Shown here: positions 1 to 15,500 of the stretch, piece by piece
Layout of the letters: the number at the start of each line of letters is the position of its first letter
Numbering within the stretch: the stretch's first letter is position 1
NCBI GenBank assembly: GCA_039566865.1
Contig: CM076960.1
Location: forward strand, 3,224,001-3,288,000
Reading direction: 5' to 3'
Length of the DNA stretch: 64,000 nt
Origin: Aurelia coerulea
Taxonomy: Eukaryota; Cnidaria; Scyphozoa; Semaeostomeae; Ulmaridae
The notes under the pieces: model-generated
What the model was told of the DNA's origin: nothing
The model's database searches: none
Seen by the model: the letters and a program-made list of their open reading frames with translations, nothing else
Made by a program: the position numbers and the translations under genes

Positions 1-429
1 GTACCACGAATCATTTGTTTACACAATACTTTTGTTGGAGGATGTGAATTAAAAGTGAAATCAACTTCAATTTTTTTTGGATTTCCAGGGGCTTTGCACA
101 AGCTCTGTTTTAAGACTGACAACCTAAAAGTGTACTCTTGAAGGCCGCCCAGCAGAGAGAGAACATCTGTATTTTCAAAGACGTTCCTGTCGTTGCTAAA
201 ACAGACTAGTTGATAGAATGAGGGGACGTACCTAATACGATCGTTAAAATATATCAAGAGGGAGAGGGCTGAAAGAAAAATTACTAAGGGATGGGTCATT
301 AATTCTTGCTGGGGAGTGGGTGGAAGACATTTGCAAATATTTGGTGGAATTTTCGTAACACATCTCTGATTTTCCTGAACATTTTGGTGCCCCCTCCAAT
401 ATTAAATAGAATATTTATTCATCTTCTAG
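1..429 (+). other. Intron sequence before first visible exon
   Basis: No FTP exon A is present here, although the exon at 430 requires one, so the window opens inside an A-B intron. A pyrimidine-rich acceptor ends at 429. Nothing else recognised. Confidence 0.6.
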
Positions 430-575
430 TTGCGACACAGTACGTGGCTCCATGCAAAAAGGAGAAACTCGTGATATCATTTGCACTCAGCCCGTCAGAG
501 GACATTATGTGTTCGTTGTATTGAATGGAAGGAGTTACTTGACACTTTGTGAAGTCGAAGTTAGAGCTATCAGAG
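430..575 (+). CDS. FTP0 exon B (C-terminal third of fucolectin domain)
   Basis: Enters in phase 2, leaves in phase 1 (146 nt). Begins with a Cys codon after one completing base and ends through [13 protein letters not shown]. The middle contains [20 protein letters not shown], the standard C-terminal FTP strands. The first residues (CDTVRGSMQ) depart from the usual C-x-Y/F-x-PGAF, so this copy is diverged at its N-terminal edge. Its exon A is outside the window. Confidence 0.88.
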
Positions 576-3500
576 GTAACATACTTGTGGTTTGTCTATA
601 ACTTGGGGGTTCTTAGTGAAAAATAATTTATTGTTGGTATAGACCAAGCAATGAAAAAGATCATGTTAAAATTTTGGCCAGTTTAAAACAAGATGGCGAG
701 GTTAATAGAAATAAATAAATTCATATATTTCATTTTTGCTACAGGCAGATAAAGCCAAAAGATGGAGGAAGGCCAATGAAGTATAATGAACTTTCTTCGA
801 AAAAGAGGAATAAGAGAATGAAATTCATAATGAAACGATTCTTCCATTATCAATAGAAGAGTGAACGATTCTTTCTCGATTTGTTTATCTACTGAGAAAG
901 CTTCCCCTAAGGTACAATGAATAGTTAATGTAACTGAAGCAAGGTCATTTTAAGCATCAATCACTTGGCCGCTTTGCAAACTTAAAAGTTCCTTTTGGCA
1001 ACTTTTAGCTGTAGTTTTTTCAGTAATTTTGTTTAAGTGGGCTGAAAGGATTTCTAGCTATTTAAAGCTAATTTAGGCCCACTATGCATGTCGCATCCAA
1101 GCACGGAGTCCCTAGTTTAACATCCCTTCGGAGGGACGGCGAAGTAAGTTGCGAGGTCAGGCCTCCGAGAAGTCACCCATTCAGAGACTGACCTCACGCG
1201 ACGGAGATTAACTTCAATCACCTGACGGAAACCGTTTAAGCTCCGGCCAAACGCTCTCGACTTTCCACTCGACAGCGCTCGACAAAAATCGAGCAATGTC
1301 GAGCATTGTCGAGCAGAGGGTGGCCAAATGCTCTCGACTTTCACTCGACTCTTACTCGATTTCGCGGCAGGCTCGACTTCATGTTTTACTTTCTGTCCTC
1401 GTTCTCGTACAACAGCCCGCCAAATTTTCAATTTTATTTTCTTGCTGTTCTCAAATCAATATGAAGCTGAAGCTCACAAAAAGAAAACGCAAGGCTGTTG
1501 CTGCTCTGATTTTGGTAACGGTCTTAGATGAGGAGAGACAGAAGTGAAGTGAGGAAAGACAAGAGCCTGGATGAAACGAAGAGAGCAAAGAGGTTATTTT
1601 GAAAATCGAAAATCGAAGATTCTCGAGGTTTCCGAGAGATGATGAGAATGTCGTACGAAGACTTTCTGTACATATTGCAGAATGTCGAAGAATTAATTTC
1701 CCCAAGCGGTTTCGGTGCTGTTTCTTTGGCAGAACCTTTGTTGCAGTAATTTTAGTGGGAAAATTTGTTCAACTGCACATGCGCAGGCTGTGCATTGTCG
1801 AGCGGAAAGTCGAGCACCTGGCCAAACGCTCTCGACAACACTCGACAACACCTCGAACAATAGAAATGTCGAGTGGCTTCGCTCGACAATTTTGACCTGT
1901 ATCAAATTTGACTCGACAACGCTCGACAACGCTCGACATCACTCGACATCACTATACAAGGTGGCCAAACGCTCTCGACATTTCACTCGACACAAATGTC
2001 GAGCGCTGTCGAGTGGAAAGTCGAGAGCGTTTGGCCGGAGCTTTAAGCCGCTTGGTCATTCACCCCGCAGAAGCTGCCTTGCCAAGTATTTGCGAAAATC
2101 AGCTACCTTGCTAAAGCGATCAAGTATTGATTCAAGGACTTCTTACTTTTATTTTAGGTGCACCAGTCAAGCCAAAACCACCATCTCTTTACACTGGTAA
2201 GTATTATTCTGTTAATCTATTTCATACATCTTTTGATTGATAAATTAATTTATTAGTTAATTAGTTAATTCATTCATTCATTCATTTTTTGCCGAACATC
2301 TATTGATATTTATTTATGCAATGCAAAAATGGTTTATCTCATTGTTGTTTTATTTGTCGCTTCGAACATGCTCTACATCATTACAGAAACATTTGCTGCA
2401 TACTTGTATGTGAAATTAAACTAGCGAAATAGTGAAGTCTTGGATTGATCAATAGAATTGGAGTGCGAAAATGGATTGCTGACTCATGATTCTTGCAATG
2501 GTACTCTACCTCACAAAAAAAGTTACCAGTTTTCCCAATTCAAAGCTAAAAGTGATCAATGCGCCAAAGGTTATTTGCTCTTTGAGATTAACATTTCTGA
2601 AAGAAAATTTCCACATTTGTGAACTTCAAAATTTGGTGATTTTCGAAATACCAACCTCTTTTTACTCATCTATTGCTCCAATTCGATTTTAGGCAACATT
2701 GCACGAGGCAAGCCCACTAAACAATCATCTGTTGCACACGGTGGTGTCCCACAACGTGCTGTTGATGGTAACGTGAATTCCCAATGGAATGGTCGATCGT
2801 GTACGCACACGCAACGCCAAAGACAACCATGGTGGCGTGTAGATTTGCAAATGATGTACCCTGTCGCTAAAGTCAAGCTGACAAATCGTGGTGACTGTTG
2901 TCAAACCAGGTTGAGAAATTTCGAAATTCGTGTCGGAAACGTTGACCAAAACCCTGGAGCAAACAGCTTGTAAGTGTCGCTATACATTACCCTATCTTAC
3001 CCTACTTAGACAGAACTTTTAGCAGAGAGAGTAGGTACGTGGGGCTGTCGGGATATGACCTCTGCTATATTCTAAAAAAATTTAGCAAAAATTAGGGAAA
3101 ATTTGGTCGAAAGTAAAGGGACAATTCTGGCAGCGTGAATGTCTTGAAAGCATAGTTGCTTCATTTTTTCATTTATCTCTTTAATTTTGCCTTTTTGTGA
3201 TCTGTAAATCATTGATAAACAAATTTGAATTTTTTGATAAGCAAACAATCTGTACTTGTATGTCAACTTATAGAAGCATATCTAGAATGCATATATGTCT
3301 GTAAAATGTTTGCCATATGAAAGTAACGAACTATAAATTTAAGGAAATGGTAGAGATCTAAATTATATCTGTACAATAAATTAGTATAAAAGTATAAAAG
3401 CTAAGAATTTAAAATAGCCTAAAATGTCAATGCGACCTTGTCTCCATCATGATTTCTGTGGAGTAGTTATACAAATGAAAGTTTTCACAACCGAAAAATA

Positions 3501-6500
3501 GACACATTTTGTGTCAAAAGTTGGAAAAATGTATTCTTGAGGATGTTAATAAGATGTTAAGCTAAGAATTTCAATCTGAGACACCCCGGGTTAATAGTCA
3601 AGATCTTTAATGGTTTTGTCTTTGATCTTATGCTTAAAATTATTGATGTTCAAAGTAGATCTTAGGTTTGAATGTAAACTACTCGATATTTTAGGTCCTA
3701 GATATGAGAGATCAGTTTGCCTGTGTATTATTCTTTGGAAAAATAACGCAATACAGCTTGGTAAAAATTCCTAGCCTGCTATCTTTATCTGACCTTAAAG
3801 GGGCTGTGAAACACTTTCGTAAACAATCGGAAAGTGCAGGACAACTCCCGTACGTCACTAGAGCCTTTAAATCTAATTGCTCATCGCAGCTTCTAGGTAC
3901 ATATATCGCAGCGTTTTCTTGTCCATGTCTATGAAATATGATGGAAATTTTGATATTCATTAAAACTTTCAAATATTTGGCCTTTAAACAAAAAAGCAAA
4001 TCCATCATCAAAGCGTCGATTACCGAATACCGACAACCGACATTGCTGCGGATACTTTGGATTACCATTGGCTGTGCTGTGTTTAGGCTAAAAATAATCG
4101 ATGATTTGACACGCAGCGCCACGCAGAGAGGACGGGTTGTACAGCCCCTTTATTACCTGACTGACGTTTCAAAAGCGAGGCAATACAAGAATCCCGCCAA
4201 TCCCATTGGCTAATCGCACATTTCCCGCGGTTTTCCCGTAGCCTTGTATGATACGATACAAGGACGCGTTTTTGTCACCACAGCAACTAATTTAGGCCTG
4301 TGAGATTTACAATGAACTCAAACGACATAACAGTAACAAAATGAGTTTGACTAAATGGTATAAGTCAAAATTAGAAGCTATCAGGTAATAAAACTCATAC
4401 TAACCGGTTTTGTAGTTGTACAGGAAAATATAAAGCCCTCGGTCTTATTGCACAAACCTCGCAAGCTCGGTCTGTACTTTTAAGACATCGGGCTTTATCT
4501 TTTCCTGTACAACACAAAACCGGTTAGTATGCGCATATTAATCTGACTGTCATTTGATAGACAGTATCGCTGATTCTTCTTTATTTCAATCATTTCAAGG
4601 TGTGCTCGTGTACCACCTGCTCTTGGAAAGGGTGAGACAAGAGAGATCGCTTGCAGCAAGCCTCGTTTTGGAAGATTCGTTATGGTCATGTTAAGAAACC
4701 AAGATTACTTGACGCTTTGTGAAGTCCAAGTTTTTGCTATTGCAAGTAAGTTATTTCTTTATTTCTTTGACGAGTCTCTTTAAGGAAATCGACATTGTTA
4801 AAGCTGGCCCGGGCCAAGTGGTAAAGAATTCGTGTTGTATTTTGTACTCTTGGCTTGTGTCTTTTCATTCTGTTACAAAAGAAACAATGAGTATGTAGGC
4901 TTTTTCTGTTGCCTATTTATAGTATCCTTTTGTGTAGCATAGGTTCCAAATCTTTAAAAAGGCTGGTGAAAAATTCAGTGACCTATTTCTTTGAACTGAC
5001 TGATTTCAAGGAAACTTTAGCTATTTCTCTATAATTCTACCGTCGGAATTTTCTGAAATCTTCAATATTTTCAGAATTAGAGTGTTTTTCTTCTTTTTCA
5101 AGAATTCAAAAAAACTTGAAACCATCGTAATTTCTAAACTGTTTGACGCAACATGAAATAATTTCGAAGAAGATAATAGTTTATGAATGCCTACAATATG
5201 GTATCAAGCAAACGTCTGTGACTCAATTGGTTTATGATAAAGAAATTGGATGATGTCACATCCTCAATGAGTTGACATGTAAGATCCGCTGTAATTTCGA
5301 AAAACATTCAAAATTTCTGGAAAGTCCAACGGTAGAATTATAGATAAGTATCTAAAGTTTCTTTCAAGCCATTCAATCAGAAGAAATAGGTCGTTGAATT
5401 TTACACCCACCTTTTTACGCTGAGTTAAAGATTTGGAACCTATGCTCTGTGGTGTTGTGAATTTAAATCCCTCATTTATTAACTTTAAAAATCTTGAATT
5501 ATTTTGTAACTGATGCACGTATTTTCTCTCTTTGCAGACATCCGTCCAAAGCCAACTCCTAAGGGACCAAAACTGACAGGTGAGTCTTAGAATTCCATTG
5601 TTCGGCCATTTTGCAGTTGATCATAATTTTGCCTTCATGCTTTTAATGTCAATTTGCTGCCAGAAACCGAACTTTTCCTGTACGATTTTTCAAACTCACC
5701 GTGAGCTTGGTATACTGAAATTTGACTTGATAATGTCTCTACTTATTCAGCTAATACCTCATTCCCACTGACGCAGTTAACAATTCACACTGACCAGCTT
5801 TATCTAAGCCATGTTGGATTTTAACCAATCAAATGCATTCGATTTGTTGGACTGACCAATCAAATCGCATGATTTGATGATCTGGTTTAGTTTAAAGGGG
5901 CTGGATAAGAAACTGTTGGGAAAATCTTTGATTTGGCTGTTTTCTGATGAGCTAATTTATCGTAACTAATCAATGAAAATTCAAAATAAATGTATCATCT
6001 TGGAGATTCGCCTTTGCACTTTCTTCTGATACAAATTAGATCTCCATATGTTTTGGGATTGCTGTGATATAAATGGATTTCCAACAAGTATTTTTGTTGA
6101 TCTTTCACCCAAAGATCAGCCCGTATCTAGATAAGGATCTTTCCTTTTGAATTTAGCTCATTACAAAGGAATTTCTCCTTTCAAAATGCGATATTTGATG
6201 CACAAACCATGGATTTGTTTACGTATTTCTTATCCAGTCCCTTTAAGCTAATTTAATTTACAAATGTGACTGGGGTATAATACCTTCATTTCTTTAAAGG
6301 AAATCTTGCTAAGGGTAAGGACGCCAAGCAATCATCTACCGGATATGGAGGTGATGCCAAACGTGCTGTCGATGGAAATAAAAACACGAATTATGGCAAG
6401 AAATCTTGCACGCACACGAACCGTCAACGAAACGCGTGGTGGCGTGTAGATCTTGCGAGTGACCAGAAAATTGGTAAAGTTAAGATCACAAACAGAGGCG

Positions 6501-9500
6501 ATTGTTGTGAAGATAGATTGAGGAATTTTGATGTTCGTGTTGGAAAGAAGGATAACAACGCCAAGGCTAATGACTTGTAAGTTCATTTCATATGTTTTTA
6601 CATTATTTTGATTGATTGTTAGCATAGGGCTCAAATCTTTCAAATTTTTAAAAGGCCGGTGTAAAATTCTGTTATATTTTATTTTGAATTGGATGGCTTG
6701 AAATGAACTTATGGTACTTTGCTGTAAGTCTGCCGTGGAAATTTTATGATTTCTTTTCAAAATGGCGGCAATTTGATTATTTTTGAAAAATTCATGGAAA
6801 ATGTTGAAAAAATTAAAATCATCGTAAATCCTAAACTAATAGCGGAAACATTACATAACCTTCAAGAAATCCTTTGGTTTATGGAGGTCCACAATATGTT
6901 GGCAAGCACAAATCTGTAGCTTTTCTAATTTAGGATTTAGAAGTTTGATGACGTCGTCATAGTCTCAAATTTAATATATGCCGCCATTTTGAACCTAATC
7001 AAGATCCTTCCAAGCTATTTATTTCAAAGAAAACTGCAATAGAATTTACACCGACCTTTTAAAAGATTGGAGGCCTATGTTTTGATTCTTTCTTTTAAAC
7101 ATTACTTCATTTTGACATTATTGGAGATCAACAGAAAGGACGTTTTTGAAGCAACCACTTATTTTCCCTCTCCTCTACCATAAATCAGCAACCATTTGTC
7201 AGATTGACTCAAACAAGGTATCAAACTTCAAGTTGAAGCCTGACCTAGGCAACTGTGTGAAAACCGAGACAATGGAAGATATAGCTCCTCCACAGCAGCC
7301 ATACAAACGGGAGCACAATGTTTTCGGGACACCCTGTAGTTTTGTACGGTCTTATTCAAGACGACTTCACAGCAAAATCACTTAAAACGGTAAATTGGAT
7401 TTTCTTTCTTTGTCAGCGAAATGCTTCGTTCATACTGAAAAAAATTGAAACAAAGTAACGTTAATCTAACATTAAGAATCGCAAATCTATTACTATGATA
7501 ATGATGATAATGATCCATGAAACATATCAATTGAAACTAACTACATATAGTTTCATACGCTCCAGAAGAAGCAAAACTTATCGAGTCTGGGGCGCTTACA
7601 ACAAAACAGAACGGTATATAGCGCTAACAAAATTTGTCGTTTATTAAATTCATATATGCAATTATTCGTTGGCGAAATTCTACTTAAATCCCTCGCTTAT
7701 ATGACATGCTTAATTCTTAGGTGTGCATACTACCAAGGGGCAGTTGGCAAAGGCCAAACCATTGAAATTTATTGTACAAAGGAAGTACGAGGTCGTTACG
7801 TATATGTCATGCTTCGTGGATCTGATTATTTGACCCTCTGTGAAGTAGAGGTCTTTGGAATACAAGGAGGTGTGTATAATTGAAGTTTAACTTTCATTTT
7901 GGCCTTTCTCTTTGGACATTTTGTGGTCATAGGTTACGGTTTTTAAGATTGAATTAGCCGCGATGTTTTCAAAGTGGCTTCCTATTATCTAGTAGTCATT
8001 CGACGGTTGACCGGGGAGACGCTAATCTGCCTTTAAGCCGATGGGCAGATTTGCGTCCGCTGGGTCAGCCGTCAAGTGATGACTAAACAACAGCAAGCCG
8101 CTGAAAAAATAAACGGCTAATTCAGTCTCAATAACCGCAGCCTATGACCACAAAATATTCCAAAAAGCAATCCAAATGTTTCCTACTACTACTCATGTTT
8201 ACACCCGGTAGAATGACACATCTCACAGCTGAATCCAATGCGAATCATCTTTTGCACGGGTGCTAAGAAATTTTATGCGGATATCTTAATTTTACGAGAA
8301 ATGTCTAGTAAACAATTGAAGTGGTTTCCATATGTAATTTTGATTATCTCAAATGTCACTTGATATCTAATTTGGGTTCGGTAAATTAGGTTTCTTTTCC
8401 GTACACGTATTATTTTTCTAAGAAACTGCCCACAAGAAACTCAACTCTCAGATCCCCAAAAATTAAGAAACTCAAGTATTGAGAAATGTAACTTAAGAAA
8501 CTATTTATTTTGATGAAAGAAATCCTTGGCACATTCTTACTTCGTGTTCACTTGTTTCCTGTATCATCTTATTCAGAAGGTACTTGAGTAATGTCTAAAT
8601 ATCGGAAAGGCTTGAAAAAACCTTGTTTTGACAAATTTAACCCGGGGGCACAGGTAGTGAACGTGAAGATTGCTATGGAACCTTTAAGAAACTCGTTAGA
8701 AACTTGGTGCAAATTCTTAGTTTCTTATGAAAAAATACGTGTTTATTAGAATTTTGTTTCGCCTTAGCATGATCTGATATTCAATTACTTTTGATTCTGT
8801 GAAGAGATGTCAGGTATATTGTCAGAATCGATAACACAGTTTTACTGCCAAGCACATCTTCCGTGGCCGTTGGCATGAAGTCCATATGTTTTAGGGGTAG
8901 CATACTCTGGAACAGCATACCTGATGTGACAAAGAGCAGCGAAACGGTCGCTTTCTTTTGCAAAAATACTCAAAACAGGGGCTGGGGAAGGATGCAATTG
9001 TAAATTGTGCTTTTTATTGTAAATATTATAGTTTTGCAGTATTTAAGTCATGTATATAAGTTGGTTTTTATTAGCTCACTCTTCTGAAAAGCACGAGTTA
9101 TTAATCAGTAGGAACCATGCCAACTGTGAATAAGAAGTTTATTGTTATTATTATTTTATTTTCAGCTGGAAAGCCTCTTCCAAAACCACCTCCAGTCAAA
9201 GGAATTCAATATCTTGGTAAGTACAGAAATTTTTCTGAGTTTAGTCGCATTTCCTCGAGTGAGATTATCTTAATTTCAGCATTTGCTGCAAATGGTCTCT
9301 CAAAATTGAATATTTTGCCTATTTATTAATTTTTGTCGCTATTTTGAAATACCGTAAATGCTCTTTCAAGCCCCCCCCCCTCCCTCGGGCTTATTCAATT
9401 CTATATGTATAGAAGGATAGGTGTTTGGGATTCTTGCATCATATTTCCGGAATCGACACACGATTTCGCAGGCAAAATTCACTGTAATGTTGAACCCAAA

Positions 9501-12500
9501 CTGCGGAACAATGGACCACGGAACTGCTGAACTAAAGAAACCCCGCGGAGGAGAATCCAAACTACACAAAAATTACGATTTATATCATTTTATTGAAATA
9601 AATGGACAATCTGTTGTGTGTCATATAAATGGGGGGGGGGGGGGGGGGGCTTGATAGATAGTGGAGGTTTAATAATGGGGGGTTAATTAAAGAGGGGGCT
9701 TAACAGAGTTAAAAAGGAGCTTTTATGGTATTTTTATAAGTTTTTTGGAAAACTCTGTTGACCAGCTTATTGACCAACTATTGTCATTTTAATTACAGGA
9801 AATGCTGCAAAGAGAAAGCCTGCCGCGCAGTCATCCACTTGCTGTGGTGGTGCTGCTTCAAGAGGTAACGATGGTAATGCTAACCCAAGCTGGGGTGGTA
9901 GATCATGTACTGCAACACAACGTCAGAGTAGACCATGGTGGCGTGTCGATCTTCAGCGTGTGACCATCGTCGGAAAGGTCAAGATAACGAACAGAAATGA
10001 TTGTTGTTGGAATAGATTGAGAAATGTCCAAATCAGGGTTGGAAATGCTGCTGGTGGACCAGACCAAAATCACTTGTAAGTTTATTTTTATTCAAGAGCC
10101 AATTTTATATTCTATAAACACCATTACACTCATTTTTTTATAAGAAACCGCTTATAAGAAACGGTAGGCTCAATTTTTCGAAAGTTAAGAAACAACCCTA
10201 CCTGGATTTAAGAAGCTAAGAAACTTTTGCAATTTACAGTTTTAATTTTCCTATCGCAGTCAGAAATGTTTTGACACTGTACAGTTATAGCAACTGTTTG
10301 GACATTATTTTGAGTGGAAATTATGTTATTGACTTGTTTTGGGATCTTACTAAGTAATTTGGGAGCCCTTTAGGCAAAACAAGATTTACTTTACACTTCT
10401 GGCATTAAAGATATAAGAAAAACGTAAGAAACTTTTGGTCGCAAAATGGCCCAAAAATTTAAGAAACTGCCTACCAGCGCCGGACCTTAGTTGCTTATAA
10501 AAAAGATGAGTGTATATTCCATTATATTCTAAAACAAAATTACCTGGTGAATCAGGAACAAATGTGCCACCCCCTCCCTGCAGAGTCACACCCAAAGAGC
10601 CACCCAACCTATTCCCAAAATTTTGTATTGATTCTCTCAAGGTGTCGAAGTGGCTTTGACGGAATTAAGTCCAAACCTAAGTCAAGGAGTGAAGTTCGGG
10701 TTTCTTAGAATCGATTGTATCAAAAGGGCTATTTCTCTTTTGTTGGGGATACGAAATCATCAAAGCTCAAAGCAACGGTTATCCCCCAAAAAGGAAACCT
10801 GTGATCATGTGCAGAAAGCATGTTTGGTTTGTGGAAAGAATGTGGGCAGAGAATTTAACCACAATCCAAACAAGGATTAGCAAAGAAACAAAGATTCTCG
10901 CGCATGGTAATAGGTTTCCCAGCTGTTGATCTGCTTTGAACTTTACCAGCACAACAAAAGGCTTAGGCAAAAGGGGCAGTCCTCGGTATCCTCAACAATC
11001 TTCTGCATAGCATTTGCGTCAAATTTAAAAAAAAATGGCTTTTTAAAGATTTTCAGGATGGTTATTGCGTTTACTTTTGATTTTGATGCCTTGATAGGAA
11101 CTTCAGAAACTTTGCGATAATTCTATTTGGTTCTTTTGGTGTCTTAATTACAACTGTTCTCTATTCTATTGTTTTCTATTGATCAATAAAATTCATGAAG
11201 AGTTTGAAACAAAATTTGAATTGTCGTAGATTCGAAATTGATACAGGAAAAAAACGGCACAATCTGCATAATTTTTCATACAGTGAGCAGAAATCTGTCG
11301 TTTTTATGGTTTACCATTTAGCAATTTGATGAAGTCACAACCCTAGAACTGCTTGAAACAAAGAAAGCGCTTGAATTCTGAAAAGAATCAAGGTATCAAA
11401 ATCTCCAAAGTAGGATAATAGCAAAGACTCAAGAGTCCCCTTCGAGCCATTGGATCAAAAGGAAGATAACCATTTGTGCAATGTTATAAAGATTTGGTGC
11501 CTATGCTGTTCTCACTTGTTGCACCTTGTTGTTGCCACCTCCTTTAACGAGCCATGGTCACCCAGGGTCCTTTGCAGGTATGCTGCAATTTCAAATTGTC
11601 TGAAAATAAATATGGCCTATGGAGAAAATACGTACCGGCACTGCAGTGGTTGAAATGATGAAAAAGTTGACTTTCTATCAGTTAAGCTGCTGCTTGTCGA
11701 TCCATATTGTCTCCTTAGGCCAAATGTTATTTTCAGACCGTCTGAAATTGTAGTATGCCTGCAAAGTACCCTGGGTGGCATTTGCTCTTTAATGGCTCTG
11801 GGGATTCGGATTCTAATTTCATTTTTTCTCGTTCTCTTAGATGTGCTAGAGTTCCTGGTGCTTTTGGCAAAGGAGAAACAAGAGAGCTTGTATGTTCAAG
11901 GCCTATGAAAGGACGATTTGTTTTCGTTACTCTCATGATGACTGAAATTTTGACTGTCTGTGAAGTTGAAGTTTATCCAGTCAAAGGTTTGTTGTCAAGA
12001 AATATTTTCTAAGCTTACTTGTTGAATCAAAATAAGCATAGGGTTTAAATCTTTTGATTCCAAAAATTCCTGTTCTGTCGTCTGGGGTTCCTATCATTCG
12101 GTATCGTGCGCCTATGCTGGCCTTACATCAAATGTGAAACAGTTCCCAGTATTTGTCAGTAATTAATTGTATTGTATGCGTAGCTTTTTGTAGATGTTTT
12201 ACTTAATCTCATTTATTTGCATGTCTTTATGTTAATGGCCACGGGCGTAGTCATTGTCTTTTGCTGCCTGTGGTATCGTACCTGTAGTGTTGTATTGTAG
12301 TATAGTAATTAGAAAGTATAGTAAGTAACATGTAATGTAACATTTTATGAATATAAAAAGAAAAAATTCCAAAAATTTATTCTTTCAATGAGTCCTGTTT
12401 TTATTGGTTTGATGATTCGTTTTTGACTTGAAAATCCCCTTCTTATTACAGGAGCTGTTGTCAAGGATGTTGAAAAACTCACTGGTAAGCTATTAGAATT

Positions 12501-15500
12501 GATTTCAAGTTAAAATGTAGAATACACTTATTTTAATTGAAACATTAGTGGGAAAGCACAGCTTTATTATGAACTTCAGTATAAGGACCACAACGAGCAG
12601 CGTTTTAAGGTCCAAAAAGAGAAATACTAGAGAAAAAATCTTGTGTAAATTGAGGTTTCAAGTTATAAAAGACAATCCATGCTTGAAGAAATCTTTTGAA
12701 TAACACGAATTTTTTTGTAAGAAACTACTTATAAGAAACTCAACTCTCAGATCGCCGAGAAATTAAGAAACACAACACAAGAGCCACTCACACTTGCCGA
12801 TTTAAGGATTCGATGCCTTTTCTAGTGCAGTAAAAGCCACATGATAGAAACTGCGGATTAAAAACTTTAAGGCTGATTTTTGGTCTGTTAAAGGCAGTGT
12901 GCCCATATAAATATCAGTTACATGCAAACTCGTTGAAACTGCTGACAAATTGCTCACATGCATGAAGTTTTTGGATGATTTGATTGGTTTAGACTGAGTC
13001 TGTTTCAAACTGATCACATGAAAAACATTGGACTTTAGACTTCGTGAGAAGTCATCAAATATTCAATCTCGTATTCGCACGAAAGCTGATCACATGAAGC
13101 ACTTGAATAAATAGGAAAATATCACATGTTTGCGAAATATCCCCCTCGAAGTATGCTACTTACAGTTACAGGGATGCATTGCCTTTCAAGCACCTTTATA
13201 TAAGAACCACTTCAGATCGGCAAATGAAGCAGTTTCTTACAGAAAATATTACCAAAGATTGAAACACTGGTGCAAACCCATTAATATTTGGTAAATAATT
13301 AAAACACATGCGCAGCTGTAGAGTACTAAAAGGCACTCATTTTCAACCAATTTTACAAGTTTGAAAATGTATTTTTTTGTCCAAGCACTACTTATTAATA
13401 ACAATAATTTATGAATTGATGTAAGAACCTGAGGGCTGTCTTTTTGTCATGCATCACCATTCTAGCCTGTTACGTAGAATCACAGATTCTTTTATGCAGG
13501 TTTATACTGTATAACAAGAAGGTAAAAGCCCAGGATAGAGGAGAGTGGAGACAATTTATAGCAGCCTACCTACAACGAGTAGAAGGCACATGTGAAGAAG
13601 ATACTGTACTGCCCATTCTTCTAGCTTGAGAATAATGCAACGCTTTATTTTCAGGTAACATCGCCCGTCGACGACCAACCAAACAATCTTCAACTGGCTA
13701 TGGTGGTGTACCATCCAAGGCTGTTGACGGTAACCGTAATACCAAATACGGAGGACGCTCGTGTACTCATACCAACAAAGATAAGAACCCATGGTGGCGT
13801 GTTGATTTGGGTAGCCGACAACTTGTCATGAAGGTTGCCTTAACCAACAGAGGAGACTGCTGCTCAAACAGATTGAGGCAGGTCGAAATAAGGGTTGGCG
13901 ACAAGGATAACAACCCCAAAGCCAATGCACTGTAAGTATCTCCAAAATGTTCTTCTTCTAAGACCACGTTTGCACTGTAAAGGCTGATTTCCAGTCAGTG
14001 GAATTTTCCGAGCGGGCGAAATTTTAGATAAAAGGTCGCTCAGCTGCAACTTTCTATTCAATGCCAGAACGCCATTTTCTCTCGAATACAATAGAAATTC
14101 CACCCGCTCGGAAAATTCTACTTGAGTAGTTTTGCGTTATCGCAAATTTCGCATGACATCTTGTCTACTGTGAGATAGGCTTCAGTTTCTTATCAACAAA
14201 TTTCTAGTAAGGAGATTACGCGTATTCAAATTGAAACAACTGTAGAATTTTTTATGACAAGGAATTTGAATAAATGTCGTCATTTTTTCCGCAGATGTCG
14301 TTACAATGCAGGAGCTCTTGGAAGAGGTGAAACCCGACAAATGCCATGTGCGCCAGCACGAAGGGGTAGATATGTCTACGTCACGTTGAAAGTACAAGAA
14401 TACCTTACACTCTGCGAAGTGGAGGTCTTTGCAAAGAGAGGAGGTTCGTATCTTTCAACATAGAGCTCATTTTTAAAGAGCCGGTGTAAGCTTCTATTAT
14501 CTTTTTCTTTGAAATGAATGGCTCGAATGGAACTTGGGGTATTTGCTGTAATTCTGTCATGGAATTTTTTGGTATCTTGGGTAGTGTTGATTGCTGGAAA
14601 ACAGTAGACTCTGAACTGATAAATCAACTTTCACTATGTCAAGGGAGTAGTTCGATTGATCGATTGTACTGGGTATCCAATAAAAAAGTATTCCTGTTTG
14701 AAAAATCACCAAAAAATGATTATCAAACCTTTGATAAAAAATGTTTTTGAGTTGTTTTTTCAAAGACCCAAAAATATTCATAGATGATAAAATGTTTGCT
14801 TTTGTTACAGCAAGATAGAGAAATTAGACGTTGAAAAACCTTATTTTGAGCTATAGTTTTGAAGCAAAATACTCAATCTTGCGTAAGAGTCAAAATTTTC
14901 AGATTTTTTATCATTATTGGAGTCTCCAATGATAGTGCGCATTTCTTTCTGTAATTTATGACCAAACTAGAAGCTTTACATGCACAAAGAAATTGATCTG
15001 GCAATCATTAATGCTTTTTTCAGTATGATTCAAAACCAGTAGCCCTAAGAAGAGCTAAATTCGCTAATTTTGAAACCAATTACAAGAATAACTATATATT
15101 GGATAATAATTTGGTCCTTGATCTACTTGACAAAAAAAGAAAATCGAAGATTGGCTGTGTAACCAAATTTTGGTGATTTTTCGAACGGGAGTACTTTTTT
15201 TGGGACACCTGGTAGCTATATGGAAATTTTGAACAAAGATTTCAGCAAAATTTATCCAAATTTTCGCCCTACCCATTCATCCCAAACTTATCAATTTTAC
15301 CCCAGTAAACTCTAGTCCCAAGGATGTTATATAATTCAAAAGGTTCCTTCCAGGCCCGGGCTTCCAGGATATCTTGTCCAGTTTCTTTAATCCTACACTT
15401 TTTTACTTACAGGTGCTCTTCCACTACCCAAGCCGCCAGCACTTACTGGTAAGTACAGTCTTTTCAACTTATCTTATTCATTTTGTTGTACAAAGGCGTG

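Noticed and set aside
1715..2200. 161-codon + strand frame
   Set aside because: It runs through the TCGA repeat arrays; low-complexity translation of repeats.
3712..4122. 136-codon minus-strand frame
   Set aside because: It lies in a foldback element, with no domain signal, no partner exons and no codon pattern like the lectin exons.
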